A stretch of 64,000 bases of DNA, from positions 2,339,001 to 2,403,000 of the forward strand of contig NC_009719.1 in assembly GCF_000017565.1 (NCBI RefSeq), in the 5' to 3' direction. Position numbers and translations under genes: made by a program. This stretch comes from Parvibaculum lavamentivorans DS-1. GTDB taxonomy: Bacteria; Pseudomonadota; Alphaproteobacteria; Parvibaculales; Parvibaculaceae. The notes under the pieces are model-generated. The model saw only the letters and a list, made by a program, of their open reading frames with translations, did no database searches and was not told where the DNA came from. Shown here piece by piece: positions 7,947 to 15,929 of this stretch; position 1 is the stretch's first letter; every line of letters begins with the position of its first letter.

Positions 7947-8357
7947 TCAGATATAGGCGGTAACAACCTGAATGGCGAGGGCGGCCAGCGCGCCGAGCCA
8001 CAGCACCGCCGTCGACAGCAGGCCGATGGTGAAGCCGGTCGAGCGCTTCAGCGCCTCGGCATAATAGCCGCGGGCGTAAACCACTCTGCCGATTGGATAA
8101 ATCACGCCGACCAGTGCCGCCCACATGTCGCCGAAGATCAGCGCGAAGAGCCAGAGCGCCGGCAGGAAGATCAGCAGCCCCTCGGTCGTGTTGCCATGCA
8201 CGCGCATGACGCGCAGAAAATCATCGGGGCCATCCGTGCGCGGGGCGGAAATATTGTGTGCTGCCCGTGCCTTACCGACTTTGTAGGCCATCCAGAAATA
8301 GACAGCCAGCGTGATCAGCATGACCAGGCCGGTCAGCGGATATGCGAAATTCATCAT
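7947..8357 (-). CDS. MAPEG family membrane protein
   Basis: A 136-residue protein with four predicted membrane helices. It contains the MAPEG signature FLRVMRVHGNTTEGLLIFLPALWL, in which the R-x-x-R-V-H-x-N-x-x-E pattern forms the glutathione and active-site region in this family. MAPEG proteins are membrane-associated enzymes of eicosanoid and glutathione metabolism. Bacterial members are mostly unassigned, with some glutathione transferase activity known. The ATG at 8357 is chosen because GGGGAG lies about 8 nt upstream; the longer frame to 8390 has no such site. It lies upstream of the FkbM gene on the same strand. Confidence 0.88.
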   Translation of the reverse strand: MMNFAYPLTGLVMLITLAVYFWMAYKVGKARAAHNISAPRTDGPDDFLRVMRVHGNTTEGLLIFLPALWLFALIFGDMWAALVGVIYPIGRVVYARGYYAEALKRSTGFTIGLLSTAVLWLGALAALAIQVVTAYI

Positions 8358-8437
8358 GGCGGTTCTCCCCAATCCAGTGCCCTGCATCAAGAAGATCAGC
8401 TTGTTCTGATTCCGGCAAATAAAAGAAGGGCTTGGCC

Positions 8438-9181
8438 CTATTGGGGGGCGACGCCGGCTTCCAGTGCGCGGATGCGCGCGGCGAGGGTGAGGTCGCCGAT
8501 TAGGGCGTCGCCATTGGTCTCGGGGCCGGCTTCGGCGCGGTTTTCCGCCATTTCCGGCTCGGCTGTGTTGTCCAGTTCCTCGAGCAGCGAGGCCTTCACC
8601 TCGGCCAGCGTGCGCGCATCCGCGTCGCGCTCATCGTCCGGGTAGGGCTCAAGTGCTTGTGCCGTAACGCTTTTCGGATTTTCCGGCGCGGCTGCGGGGC
8701 GCAGTTCCGCAGTCAGCCGGGCGGCCGTTGCGGACAGGTTCTGCAGGTGGGTGCGCGCTTCCTCGTGGCGGCGCGCTTCGTCTGCGATTGCCTGTTCGAG
8801 GGTGGCGAGTTCCGCTCCGATGGCGGCAGCCTGGGTGTCGCGGGTCGCTAACTCGGCCTTCAACTTGCTGATTTCATTCGTCAAAGAGCGCGCTTCCGCG
8901 ATCAGGCGGTTGTTGTCGCGGGCCAGTTCATTGTTGGCATCGGCGAGTTCGCGCCGTTCCGCGCGGAGGCTTTCGATTTCCGCATGAAGCGGGGCGGCGT
9001 CGCGTTCCTGCCGTTGCAGCATCGCATCCAGATCCGCGGATCTGGCGGAAATGCTGCCATTCTCATCCAGCCGCCGGGTCGTCACGGTCACCGCGCGGCG
9101 CCACACGAACTGCGCCGCGATGATCGCGAACAGCGTCGCGATGAAAAAGCCGAGCGCCATCAGCATCAGACTTTCGATCAT
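8438..9181 (-). CDS. Single-span membrane protein with long coiled coil
   Basis: A 247-residue protein not assigned to a named family. The N-terminus (residues about 5-28, LMLMALGFFIATLFAIIAAQFVW) is one membrane helix. Residues about 50-160 form a continuous heptad-rich coiled coil (LHAEIESLRAERRELADANNELARDN and onwards). The last 80 residues are acidic and probably disordered. The architecture suggests an inner-membrane-anchored scaffold facing the cytoplasm. Small anchored coiled-coil proteins of this type recur in Rhizobiales, but none is assigned here. It is 80 bp upstream of the MAPEG gene on the same strand. Confidence 0.7.
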   Translation of the reverse strand: MIESLMLMALGFFIATLFAIIAAQFVWRRAVTVTTRRLDENGSISARSADLDAMLQRQERDAAPLHAEIESLRAERRELADANNELARDNNRLIAEARSLTNEISKLKAELATRDTQAAAIGAELATLEQAIADEARRHEEARTHLQNLSATAARLTAELRPAAAPENPKSVTAQALEPYPDDERDADARTLAEVKASLLEELDNTAEPEMAENRAEAGPETNGDALIGDLTLAARIRALEAGVAPQ

Positions 9182-9307
9182 CGGATCCTCCGGGGCGCCC
9201 GCTTCAGCGGTCTGTCAGGTGGCGGAAAAACTGCGCAAGACTGCCAGAAAAGGTTTCAGGCTGCCACCTTGCAAGCGTTGTCCGGCGTGTTTCCCGCGCC
9301 TTCTGCG

Positions 9308-9964
9308 TCAGAAGGGCAACCACTCGCGGCTCTTCGTATATTTCAGGTAGCCGACCGAGGCGCCGAGGCGGAGGCCGACGCCCGATCGCATGGGGGCAAG
9401 CACTATGTCGTCGCGCTGCTGGTAGTTGATGCCGATGCCGCCCACCAGATAGGCGCTGCCCTCGACGCCGGGGAATCGCTGATAGATCGTTTCGCCGTTG
9501 GGCAGATTGTAGACGAGGGTGAAAACCTTGACCGCATTGCCGCCGAAATCCCAGCCCGCACTCGGTCCCTGCCAGTAAACCCGCTGCCGCGTACCGTTTT
9601 TCATCACGAGCTCGCCCTGGCCATAGCGCAGGCCGATAACGAAGGCACCGCTCGCTTCCTCGCCCTTGATATAGGCATTGGGCTCGCCATAGCGTTCAAA
9701 CACGGTGTTTACGGCATCGGCGAGACCCTTGGAGACGGCGCCGAAGAAGTCGCCCGCTTCCTTGACGATTTCCCCTTCCTTGTAGGTATCCGATTGCGGC
9801 TGCTGATTTGTCTGCGCCAAAGCAGGGACGGCGGCAAAGACGAGAGCGAAAAAAAGAAGCGCGCCAGCGGCCATATGCCAGATGCGAGGGTCGGCATGCG
9901 CTGTGGCAGCTTTCGCGTGGACGTCTGTCTCGTTGGAGCGTACCTGGCTTGGAGTGGTCTTCAT
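9308..9964 (-). CDS. eipA: EipA family (DUF1134) periplasmic envelope protein
   Basis: A 218-residue DUF1134 protein. A hydrophobic segment MAAGALLFFALVFAAVPALAQ at about residues 31-51 looks like a signal peptide ending in ALAQ. The conserved domain follows, with GDFFGAVSKGLADAVNTVFERYGEPNAYIKGEEA and YWQGPSAGWDFGGNAVKVFTLVYNL. The Brucella EipA protein is a periplasmic beta-barrel-like protein needed for envelope integrity. The ATG at 9964 has a GGAAG ribosome site, giving a 30-residue leader before the hydrophobic core; an internal ATG at residue 31 would give a normal-length signal peptide and is an alternative start. Confidence 0.85.
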   Translation of the reverse strand: MKTTPSQVRSNETDVHAKAATAHADPRIWHMAAGALLFFALVFAAVPALAQTNQQPQSDTYKEGEIVKEAGDFFGAVSKGLADAVNTVFERYGEPNAYIKGEEASGAFVIGLRYGQGELVMKNGTRQRVYWQGPSAGWDFGGNAVKVFTLVYNLPNGETIYQRFPGVEGSAYLVGGIGINYQQRDDIVLAPMRSGVGLRLGASVGYLKYTKSREWLPF

Positions 9965-10137
9965 CTATGCTTCCTTCAATTTCCTGTATCTGCCCGCCAT
10001 CGAATCGCCGCCAACTCGTGCGAAAGTTTATCGCATAATCCGTAGACGGCAGCCGGGACGATATTGGCGATGCAGGATGGCAAAACGGTGACCGGAAATA
10101 GGCAAGCGTACTTGCAGCAGGAAATGGACCCTGCCTC

Positions 10138-12240
10138 ATGCTGAAGTCCTGGCGGCGCCGGATCGCGTTCATTTTCCTCATGCTGCTTGCCCTGGCGGGT
10201 GCGGCCGCAGTCTATGTCTGGATTGAACGCGCTTCGCTCGCGGAAAAGGTTATCGGGCGCGTATTAGCGGCGCGTGGTATTGCCCCCGTTTCCTTCAGTG
10301 TCGGTTTCATCGGCTTCCGGAGCATTTCGCTTTACGACATCGTAGTGGGTGAGCCCGAGGATCCGGATGCCGAGGCTGACAGCATCACCATCGCCTATGC
10401 GCCAGGCGAGTTGCTTTCCGGCAGTGTCCGTTCAATTGAAGTCGGTGAATTGAAGCTCCGGGCCAAAGTGGCAGATGGGGAGCTTTCGCTCGGCGCGCTC
10501 GATCCGTTACTCGCAGGTGAGGGCGGAGGAGGGGCATTTGAGGTGCCGCCTGCTCAAATCGAAAACATCCTTGGCAGGCTTGAGACGAGCGCCGGCACAT
10601 TTCTCTTGAGCGGTGCTCTGGACATCCGGCCGGAAGGAGAGGGGCTTCTTGCATCCACGGATGCGCTTGAGATTGCGGAGACCGTGGGGCCGCCGCGCTT
10701 TGCACCGATCATCCTGTCGGGCGTCTTGAAGCTCGATAAGGGAATGATGTCATTCGACGCCGCCGCCGCGATCGCGCGGCCGGACGCCTCGCCCGTTCCG
10801 ATTCTTCAAGCCGAAGGCAGCTACGACACGGCGGACAAATCCGGCAGTGCAGTCGCCAAGGGAGCCGTATCATTCACGGAAGGTGGCGTTACGCCGGCAA
10901 CCTTGTCGCCGATGCTCGAGCGCTTCTATCTCGATATCGAAGGGAGGGTGTCCTATCGGGCGGATATTGAAGTTGTCTCGGGCAGAGCGGAGGTTGCCGC
11001 AGAAGCCGATCTCGACAGGTTGTCGCTCAGGCAGACGGCTGCGGGCTCGGCCGTTTTTTCGGGGCCAGTCCGGTTCTCTACGGTTCTTGGCGGGGCAGAT
11101 GGCAGCGAGGCCTCGCCGCTTCGCGTCGAACTCGATGCCGTTCGGGTCGAGGATCTTGCGAGGCCCAACCGCTTCGCACCGCTTACGATAGAGGGGCCTA
11201 TCGAATTTCTGCAGCCTGTCCTTAGCGCCCGTCTGATTGCGCGCAGCGCGTTACCTGCAATTCGCGGTGCGAGGCTGGGCGAGCTGACGGCGCAATACGA
11301 TATAGCGGCCGGGAAGGGGAATTTGCGCGCGAGCGGCAATCTGGAGTTCGCGCCCGGGCGGCTTGAGCTTCAGACCGTCCTGCCTTTGCTTCGAGGCAGT
11401 GTCACGCGCATGAGCGGCAAGATGAGTTACACGGCCGAGGCCACACTCTCTGATCGCGGCGTGACAAGTTCTGCGCGGGCAACGGTGTCCAATCTCGGTT
11501 TTGTCACAACCGCGGCCACCGCGGAAGGCGTCGAAGGGAATGTGCGTCTCGCAAGCCTCTTGCCGCTGCGGACCCAAGGCGTTCAAACGCTACGGATAAA
11601 ACGACTCCAGGCCGGGGTGCCCCTTTCCGACGGGGCGATCTCATTTGACTTCAACAGGGAAGGTTTGAGACTTGTCGACGCGACATGGCCGTTTGCCAAG
11701 GGGAAACTCATATTGGTTTCATCGGGGGGAGCGATCACGGCGTCCAATGCGGAGTTCATCCTGACTGTTCAGGATATCGACCTTGCAGCACTTATTGAAC
11801 TTGTCGAGGTGCCGGGGCTGAGGGCGACAGGCCACATCAGCGGAAAGGTTCCGGTAGCTATCCGGAACGGCGATCCAATTCTGCTCGATGGAAAAGTGGC
11901 GGCGCAGGATGATGGCATCATAACTTACAAGAGCGCCGCTACAGATGCCGCACCTACCGAGCAGACAAAACTTCTCACCGATGCCTTGCGCAACTTTCAT
12001 TACACGGAGCTATCTGGCGGCTTGTCCGGCAATGCGAACGGAGATCTTGTTCTGGCGCTTGCGTTGCGCGGTGCCAATCCGGACCTCTATGACGGATATC
12101 CGTTCGCCATCAATGTGAAGCTGGAAGGATCGCTTGCGGAAGTATTGCGACGTGGTACCGTTGGCTTCAGTCCCATTGAGCTTATCAAACAGGAGCCGGA
12201 GCCGGCGTTGACGCCTCCTGCCAAAAAGATGGAGCCATGA
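10138..12240 (+). CDS. ydbH: YdbH family intermembrane phospholipid transport protein
   Basis: A 700-residue AsmA-like protein with one N-terminal membrane anchor (residues about 10-30), then a long periplasmic region of beta-rich repeats. The C-terminal segment is the YdbH signature, including the FHYTELSGGLSGNANGDLVLALALRGANPDLYDGYPFAINVKLEGSL region. In E. coli YdbH, together with YhdP and TamB, forms a groove carrying phospholipids from inner to outer membrane. It overlaps ynbE by 4 nt (ATGA), and ydbL follows 8 bp later. The three-gene order matches E. coli ydbH-ynbE-ydbL. It is a little shorter than the E. coli protein (879 aa). Confidence 0.87.
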   Translation: MLKSWRRRIAFIFLMLLALAGAAAVYVWIERASLAEKVIGRVLAARGIAPVSFSVGFIGFRSISLYDIVVGEPEDPDAEADSITIAYAPGELLSGSVRSIEVGELKLRAKVADGELSLGALDPLLAGEGGGGAFEVPPAQIENILGRLETSAGTFLLSGALDIRPEGEGLLASTDALEIAETVGPPRFAPIILSGVLKLDKGMMSFDAAAAIARPDASPVPILQAEGSYDTADKSGSAVAKGAVSFTEGGVTPATLSPMLERFYLDIEGRVSYRADIEVVSGRAEVAAEADLDRLSLRQTAAGSAVFSGPVRFSTVLGGADGSEASPLRVELDAVRVEDLARPNRFAPLTIEGPIEFLQPVLSARLIARSALPAIRGARLGELTAQYDIAAGKGNLRASGNLEFAPGRLELQTVLPLLRGSVTRMSGKMSYTAEATLSDRGVTSSARATVSNLGFVTTAATAEGVEGNVRLASLLPLRTQGVQTLRIKRLQAGVPLSDGAISFDFNREGLRLVDATWPFAKGKLILVSSGGAITASNAEFILTVQDIDLAALIELVEVPGLRATGHISGKVPVAIRNGDPILLDGKVAAQDDGIITYKSAATDAAPTEQTKLLTDALRNFHYTELSGGLSGNANGDLVLALALRGANPDLYDGYPFAINVKLEGSLAEVLRRGTVGFSPIELIKQEPEPALTPPAKKMEP

Positions 12241-12464
12241 GCTTGCAAGAAACGAAAGCCATTGGAGTGGTTTCCTTCAGCCGAGGCGCTCTGCTTGCTG
12301 TGGCGGCATCAATGCTGCTCGCCGCTTGCAATCCGACGGTGAAGATCGAAGCGCCGGACAAGCCCATCGAGATCAATCTGAACGTCAAGATCGAGCAGGA
12401 AGTGCGGGTCAAGGTAGACCGCGATCTCGACGACCTGCTGGAATCAAATCCTGATCTGTTCTGA
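12237..12464 (+). CDS. ynbE: YnbE family outer-membrane lipoprotein
   Basis: A 75-residue lipoprotein. A signal segment ends in a lipobox LLAAC at about residues 26-30, so the cysteine at about 30 would be lipidated. The mature part, NPTVKIEAPDKPIEINLNVKIEQEVRVKV, contains the YnbE family core with alternating strand-forming residues, then RDLDDLLESNPDLF. In E. coli, YnbE stacks at the C-terminal end of YdbH by beta-strand augmentation and links it to the outer membrane. The start overlaps the ydbH stop, indicating coupled translation. Confidence 0.9.
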   Translation: MSLQETKAIGVVSFSRGALLAVAASMLLAACNPTVKIEAPDKPIEINLNVKIEQEVRVKVDRDLDDLLESNPDLF

Positions 12465-12472
12465 GGAAGAAC

Positions 12473-12823
12473 ATGCACCTTTTTCCGAAATCCATACTCG
12501 CGATGCTGATGCTGGCGGCTTCCGTCTTTGCCGCCGCACCTGCTTTGGCCATCGATCTCGATTCAGCCAAAGCCCAGGGGCTGGTCGGCGAGCAGCTGAC
12601 CGGTTACATCGGCATTGTCACAGCCAGCCCAACGCCCGAGGTCAGGACGATGGTGAATGAGATCAATCTGCGCCGGCGCGCCTCCTATCAGGAGATTGCC
12701 GCAAAGACTCCGGGGGCGACTTTGAACGCTGTTGAAAAGCTTGCCGCGGAGAAGCTCATCGCCAAAACTCCCTCCGGGCAATATGTCCAGAACGCGGCCG
12801 GCCAGTGGGTGAAGAAGCCCTGA
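12473..12823 (+). CDS. ydbL: YdbL family (DUF1318) periplasmic protein
   Basis: A 116-residue secreted protein. Residues 1-26 form a signal peptide ending APALA, followed by IDLDSAKAQGLVGEQLTGYIG. The DUF1318 core includes INLRRRASYQEIAAKTPG and ends GQYVQNAAGQWVKKP. In E. coli YdbL modulates the YdbH-YnbE bridge, probably by limiting YnbE multimers. It ends the three-gene operon; no clear terminator follows in the next 100 bp. Confidence 0.9.
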   Translation: MHLFPKSILAMLMLAASVFAAAPALAIDLDSAKAQGLVGEQLTGYIGIVTASPTPEVRTMVNEINLRRRASYQEIAAKTPGATLNAVEKLAAEKLIAKTPSGQYVQNAAGQWVKKP

Positions 12824-13088
12824 TCGCGTATCGTTCCGGTACGATGGCGCGCGCTGAAGGAACGCTTTTTCAGCATTCTGTCTCCCGGTGGGGCGATCAA
12901 CTGCCATTTCTGCCGGTTGTCCGGCTATCAGCCGCGGCATAACGCTTGCAATTCCAGTTCCGACCAGCTTTTCCGCCTGCATTTAATTTGCGTGGCGGGG
13001 TCGGCGCGGACCTCCGATGGTCGGGGGGCCAGTTCGCCGGTTTGCGCCGACCGGCTTGGTCGCCTCCGTTGGCCTCGACAGCACCAGA

Positions 13089-13115
13089 CTCCGGACCGGA
13101 ATTTCCGGTCCGGAG
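13089..13115. other. 27-bp near-perfect palindrome in the ydbL-cysQ gap
   Basis: The 323-bp gap 12824-13146 holds no supported gene. Near its end, arms CTCCGGACCGGAA/TTCCGGTCCGGAG surround a single T. It lies 32 bp beyond the cysQ stop. It could terminate transcription from either side, although no T-run follows, or it could be a protein-binding site. Open frames in the gap lack family features. Confidence 0.45.
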
Positions 13116-13146
13116 CTCAGGAGGCTCTCCGTAATTTCACATGAAG

Positions 13147-13956
13147 CTAAGCCGGTGCGCCCCGGGCCACGAAGAACGGGTTATCGAGCCCGCGCTCGGT
13201 TTTGCCATAGATGAGCGGCGTACCATCAAGCTGGGTCACGCTGCCGCCTGCGGAAAGCAGAACTGCGTGACCGGCGGCGGTGTCCCACTCCATCGTACGT
13301 CCGTGCCGCGGATAGAGGTCTGCCTCGCCGGCGGCAATCAGGCAAAATTTCAGCGATGAGCCCGCAGCGAGGAATTCTTTCACCTTGTAGAGATTGAGAT
13401 ATTCATCGGTCTTAGTGTCGCGATGCGTACGGCTTGCGATCACGACCAGCCCATCGGCGTCCGGCTTGCGGGCAGCGATCCGGCGCGGGGCTTCTCCGGC
13501 CGCAGCGCGGCTACCCGGGGCGATGATCTGTTCGAAGGCTTCGCCGGCGCCATATCCGAAAAACATGCGTTCCTTGGCCGGCGCGTAGACCACCCCGGCG
13601 ACCGGCAGTCTGTCCTCGATCAGTGCGATGTTGACCGTGAATTCGCCGTTCTTGTTGACGAACTCCTTGGTACCGTCGAGCGGATCCACGAGAAAGAAGC
13701 GGTTGCCGAATTCGGGAACATATCCTCCGGAGGCTGCTTCCTCCGAGACGACCGGGACTTCCGGCATTGTCTCTTTAAGGCCCGCAAGGATCAGCGCCTC
13801 AGCGTCGCGATCGGCGGCGGTAACGGGGCTGTTGTCGTCCTTCCGGATGACTTCAAAATCGGTCCGGTAGTGGTCCATAATCGCTTCGCCGGCGGCCAGC
13901 GCAATGCGGCGAAGTTCATCCGTAAGGGCGGCTCGGCTGGAAGTCAGTGTCGTCAC
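13147..13956 (-). CDS. cysQ: 3'(2'),5'-bisphosphate nucleotidase CysQ
   Basis: A 269-residue inositol-monophosphatase-fold enzyme that hydrolyses PAP/PAPS by-products of sulfate assimilation to AMP and phosphate. The Mg-binding motifs are present: VVSEEAASG (about residues 71-79), FFLVDPLDGTKEFVN (about 88-102) and EWDTAAGHAVL (about 224-234). The GTG at 13956 is the best start, with AAGGAT about 7 nt upstream. A longer frame to 14319 crosses the divergent chpT promoter and start. It is divergent from chpT; the 159 bp between the starts must hold both promoters. Confidence 0.93.
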   Translation of the reverse strand: MTTLTSSRAALTDELRRIALAAGEAIMDHYRTDFEVIRKDDNSPVTAADRDAEALILAGLKETMPEVPVVSEEAASGGYVPEFGNRFFLVDPLDGTKEFVNKNGEFTVNIALIEDRLPVAGVVYAPAKERMFFGYGAGEAFEQIIAPGSRAAAGEAPRRIAARKPDADGLVVIASRTHRDTKTDEYLNLYKVKEFLAAGSSLKFCLIAAGEADLYPRHGRTMEWDTAAGHAVLLSAGGSVTQLDGTPLIYGKTERGLDNPFFVARGAPA

Positions 13957-14115
13957 ATCGAAATCCTTGGCTGGTACGGGCGGAACGGAGGGAAAATCGG
14001 CGTGGGCGAAGGGGCAGGAAGGTAGAGAGGCCTCCCCCCCCTTTGGACACCGGGGCTGGCATTGAACGGCCTGCGATGCTATCAGGCTTTCTAGGGTTTT
14101 CGGGGTTCTAGGGCA

Positions 14116-14784
14116 ATGGATATGAGCGAAACGAACGATGTCTCCGCGCTGGAGCTCGCAGCGTTGATGTGCAGCCGTGTTTGTCACGACGTGATCAGTC
14201 CGGTCGGTGCTATTATCAACGGGCTTGAGGTGCTGGCGGATGACGACGATCCGGAGATGAAGGCTCACGCCATGGAGCTCATCACGAAGAGCGCGGCACA
14301 GGCCTCCGCCAAGCTGCAATTCGCAAGGCTGTGTTTCGGCGCGGCGGGTTCGGCGAGCGCCGAACTGGACCTGCAGGACGCAAAAGCCGTCGCCGAGGGG
14401 CTGATGATGGGCGAGCGCGCGGCGCTGACCTGGAATGCGCCCGCGGCGACGATAGGCAAGGACTATGTAAAGCTGTTGCTCAACATGATCCTTATCGGCA
14501 TGGCGGCTATTCCTCGGGGCGGCGAGGTTGCCGTATCGGTAGATGGCGAGCTGGCAAAGCCGACATTGCGTATTCGTTCGACCGGTCAGGCTGCTCGTAT
14601 CCCCGAAGAGACGGCAAAGTTTCTCGGTGGCAGATCGCCCGATCGCTTTCTCGATGCAAGGGCGGCCCAGCCCTATTTTACGGGGCTGGTCGCCCGCTCA
14701 CTCGGGCTTTCCATCGACGCCCGCATGGACGGCGAGGCATTTGTGATCGAAGCATCATTTGTCGATAGCGGCGCCGGCGTCTGA
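14116..14784 (+). CDS. chpT: Histidine phosphotransferase ChpT
   Basis: A 222-residue phosphotransfer protein of the CckA-ChpT-CtrA relay. The dimerisation helix carries RVCHDVISPVGAIINGLEVL with the phospho-accepting histidine at residue 24 and the ChpT-typical HDxxSPxGAIxNGLE pattern. The C-terminal half is a degenerate HATPase-like domain without ATP-binding boxes, ending around LSIDARMDGEAFVIEASF. In Caulobacter ChpT also feeds CpdR. It lies tail-to-tail with ctrA across a shared terminator, so donor and acceptor genes are neighbours here. Confidence 0.93.
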   Translation: MDMSETNDVSALELAALMCSRVCHDVISPVGAIINGLEVLADDDDPEMKAHAMELITKSAAQASAKLQFARLCFGAAGSASAELDLQDAKAVAEGLMMGERAALTWNAPAATIGKDYVKLLLNMILIGMAAIPRGGEVAVSVDGELAKPTLRIRSTGQAARIPEETAKFLGGRSPDRFLDARAAQPYFTGLVARSLGLSIDARMDGEAFVIEASFVDSGAGV

Positions 14785-14810
14785 CGCGGAGCGCCCAAAT
14801 TCCAGATAAA

Positions 14811-14840
14811 AAAAGGGACGTCCCCCCGGACGTCCCTTTT
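14811..14840. terminator. Bidirectional terminator between chpT and ctrA
   Basis: Arms AAAAGGGACGTCC/GGACGTCCCTTTT enclose a C4 loop. The stem is flanked by A-runs on the left and T-runs on the right, giving a T-tract after the hairpin in both directions. It serves the convergent chpT and ctrA genes. Confidence 0.93.
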
Positions 14841-14863
14841 TCATGCCGCAACGCGTTGCCGGA

Positions 14864-15571
14864 TCAGGCAGACGCCTTGGCAGGCATGTTCCCCTCGGCC
14901 GGGTCGCGCAGCACGTAGCCCCGTCCCCACACGGTTTCGATGTAGTGATCGCCGCCCGTCGAAGCTGCGAGCTTCTTACGGAGCTTGCAGATGAAGACGT
15001 CGATAATCTTGAGTTCCGGCTCGTCCATGCCGCCATAGAGATGGTTCAGGAACATCTCCTTGGTCAGCGTCGTGCCTTTGCGGAGCGAGAGCAGCTCCAG
15101 CATCTGATATTCCTTGCCGGTCAGATGAACCCGGTTGTTTTCCACTTCGACGGTCTTCGTGTCGAGGTTGACGGTCAACTTGCCGGTGTTGATGACCGAT
15201 TGCGAGTGGCCCTTGGAACGGCGGACAACGGCATGAATGCGCGCCACCAGTTCGTCTTTGTGAAAGGGCTTGGTCATGTAGTCATCGGCGCCGAAGCCCA
15301 GGCCGCGGACCTTGTTCTCGATCCCGGCGAGGCCGGAGAGAATGAGGATCGGGGTGGTGATCTTGCCAACCCGCAGCGACTTCAGAACCTCATATCCGCT
15401 CATATCGGGGAGATTCAGGTCGAGGAGGATGATGTCGTAATCGTAAAGCTTACCGAGATCGACCCCTTCTTCACCGAGGTCGGTGGTGTACACATTGAAA
15501 CCATCCGACTTGAGCATCAGCTCGATGCTCTGCGCTGTCGCGCTGTCGTCTTCGATGAGCAGAACTCTCAT
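14864..15571 (-). CDS. ctrA: Cell-cycle response regulator CtrA
   Basis: A 235-residue OmpR-type response regulator, nearly co-linear with Caulobacter CtrA. The receiver domain has EDD at residues 7-9, the phospho-acceptor D51 in [17 protein letters not shown], and K-P-F near 105. The winged-helix DNA-binding domain (about 125-230) contains [19 protein letters not shown], the [14 protein letters not shown] recognition region and [13 protein letters not shown]. CtrA activates or represses many flagellar and cell-division genes. The C-terminus ends KASA, so a Caulobacter-like AA degron is only partly kept. Upstream lie clustered GANTC sites and TTAA motifs consistent with CcrM and self-control. 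Confidence 0.97.
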   Translation of the reverse strand: MRVLLIEDDSATAQSIELMLKSDGFNVYTTDLGEEGVDLGKLYDYDIILLDLNLPDMSGYEVLKSLRVGKITTPILILSGLAGIENKVRGLGFGADDYMTKPFHKDELVARIHAVVRRSKGHSQSVINTGKLTVNLDTKTVEVENNRVHLTGKEYQMLELLSLRKGTTLTKEMFLNHLYGGMDEPELKIIDVFICKLRKKLAASTGGDHYIETVWGRGYVLRDPAEGNMPAKASA

Positions 15572-15618
15572 TGGTCCCCCTCTCGGCGATCGGAAACTGC
15601 CAGTCGCCAGCGGTTTGG

Positions 15619-15745
15619 TTAATCCATGTTTTGGACCTTAAGGCGATTTGGTTAACAAAGGTTAATCGGAATGAAAAAAATTCAGAAAAATTTATGCATC
15701 GGATTCTAAGTGCTTGGTGTGATTCAATTTTCTGAATCCAGAATC
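15619..15745 (-). promoter_or_regulatory. ctrA upstream region: TTAA motifs and four GANTC sites
   Basis: TTAA half-sites occur at 15619, 15638, 15652 and 15662. The last two form TTAA-N6-TTAA, one base short of the CtrA consensus spacing. Further upstream, GANTC sites, the CcrM methylation target in this class, occur at 15702-15706, 15721-15725, 15734-15738 and 15741-15745. In Caulobacter the ctrA P1 promoter is controlled by methylation of a single GANTC. Sites are seen directly; their function is inferred. Confidence 0.65.
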
Positions 15746-15829
15746 GTGAAGATCGCCGCCCGGCGGGGAAAAAATGGCTTCGAGCGGGCAATGGCAGGTC
15801 CGTTTCGACAGCTAAACCGGCCGTCAGGG

Positions 15830-15844
15830 TTTACGCGGTCTTAA
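15830..15844 (+). promoter_or_regulatory. CtrA-box-like site upstream of fliI
   Basis: TTTA-N7-TTAA, one mismatch from the CtrA consensus TTAA-N7-TTAA, lies 86 bp before the fliI start. In Caulobacter fliI-fliJ is an early CtrA-dependent flagellar operon, so the site fits the context. Confidence 0.6.
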
Positions 15845-15929
15845 AGTCTTTCGGGACATTATCCCCATGGAACCGGCCCCGGCTGCTGTTCCACGTTAAT
15901 CCGGCGGCAATCGCCGCTCAGATGGGGAC

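Noticed and set aside
12917-13144. Possible small gene with several cysteines between ydbL and cysQ
   Set aside because: There is no convincing ribosome site, cysteine spacing matches no finger type, and the 27-bp palindrome falls in its 3' part.
15652-15665. TTAA-N6-TTAA upstream of ctrA as a full CtrA box
   Set aside because: Spacing is six, not seven, so it was kept only as part of the ctrA upstream region rather than called a confident CtrA site.
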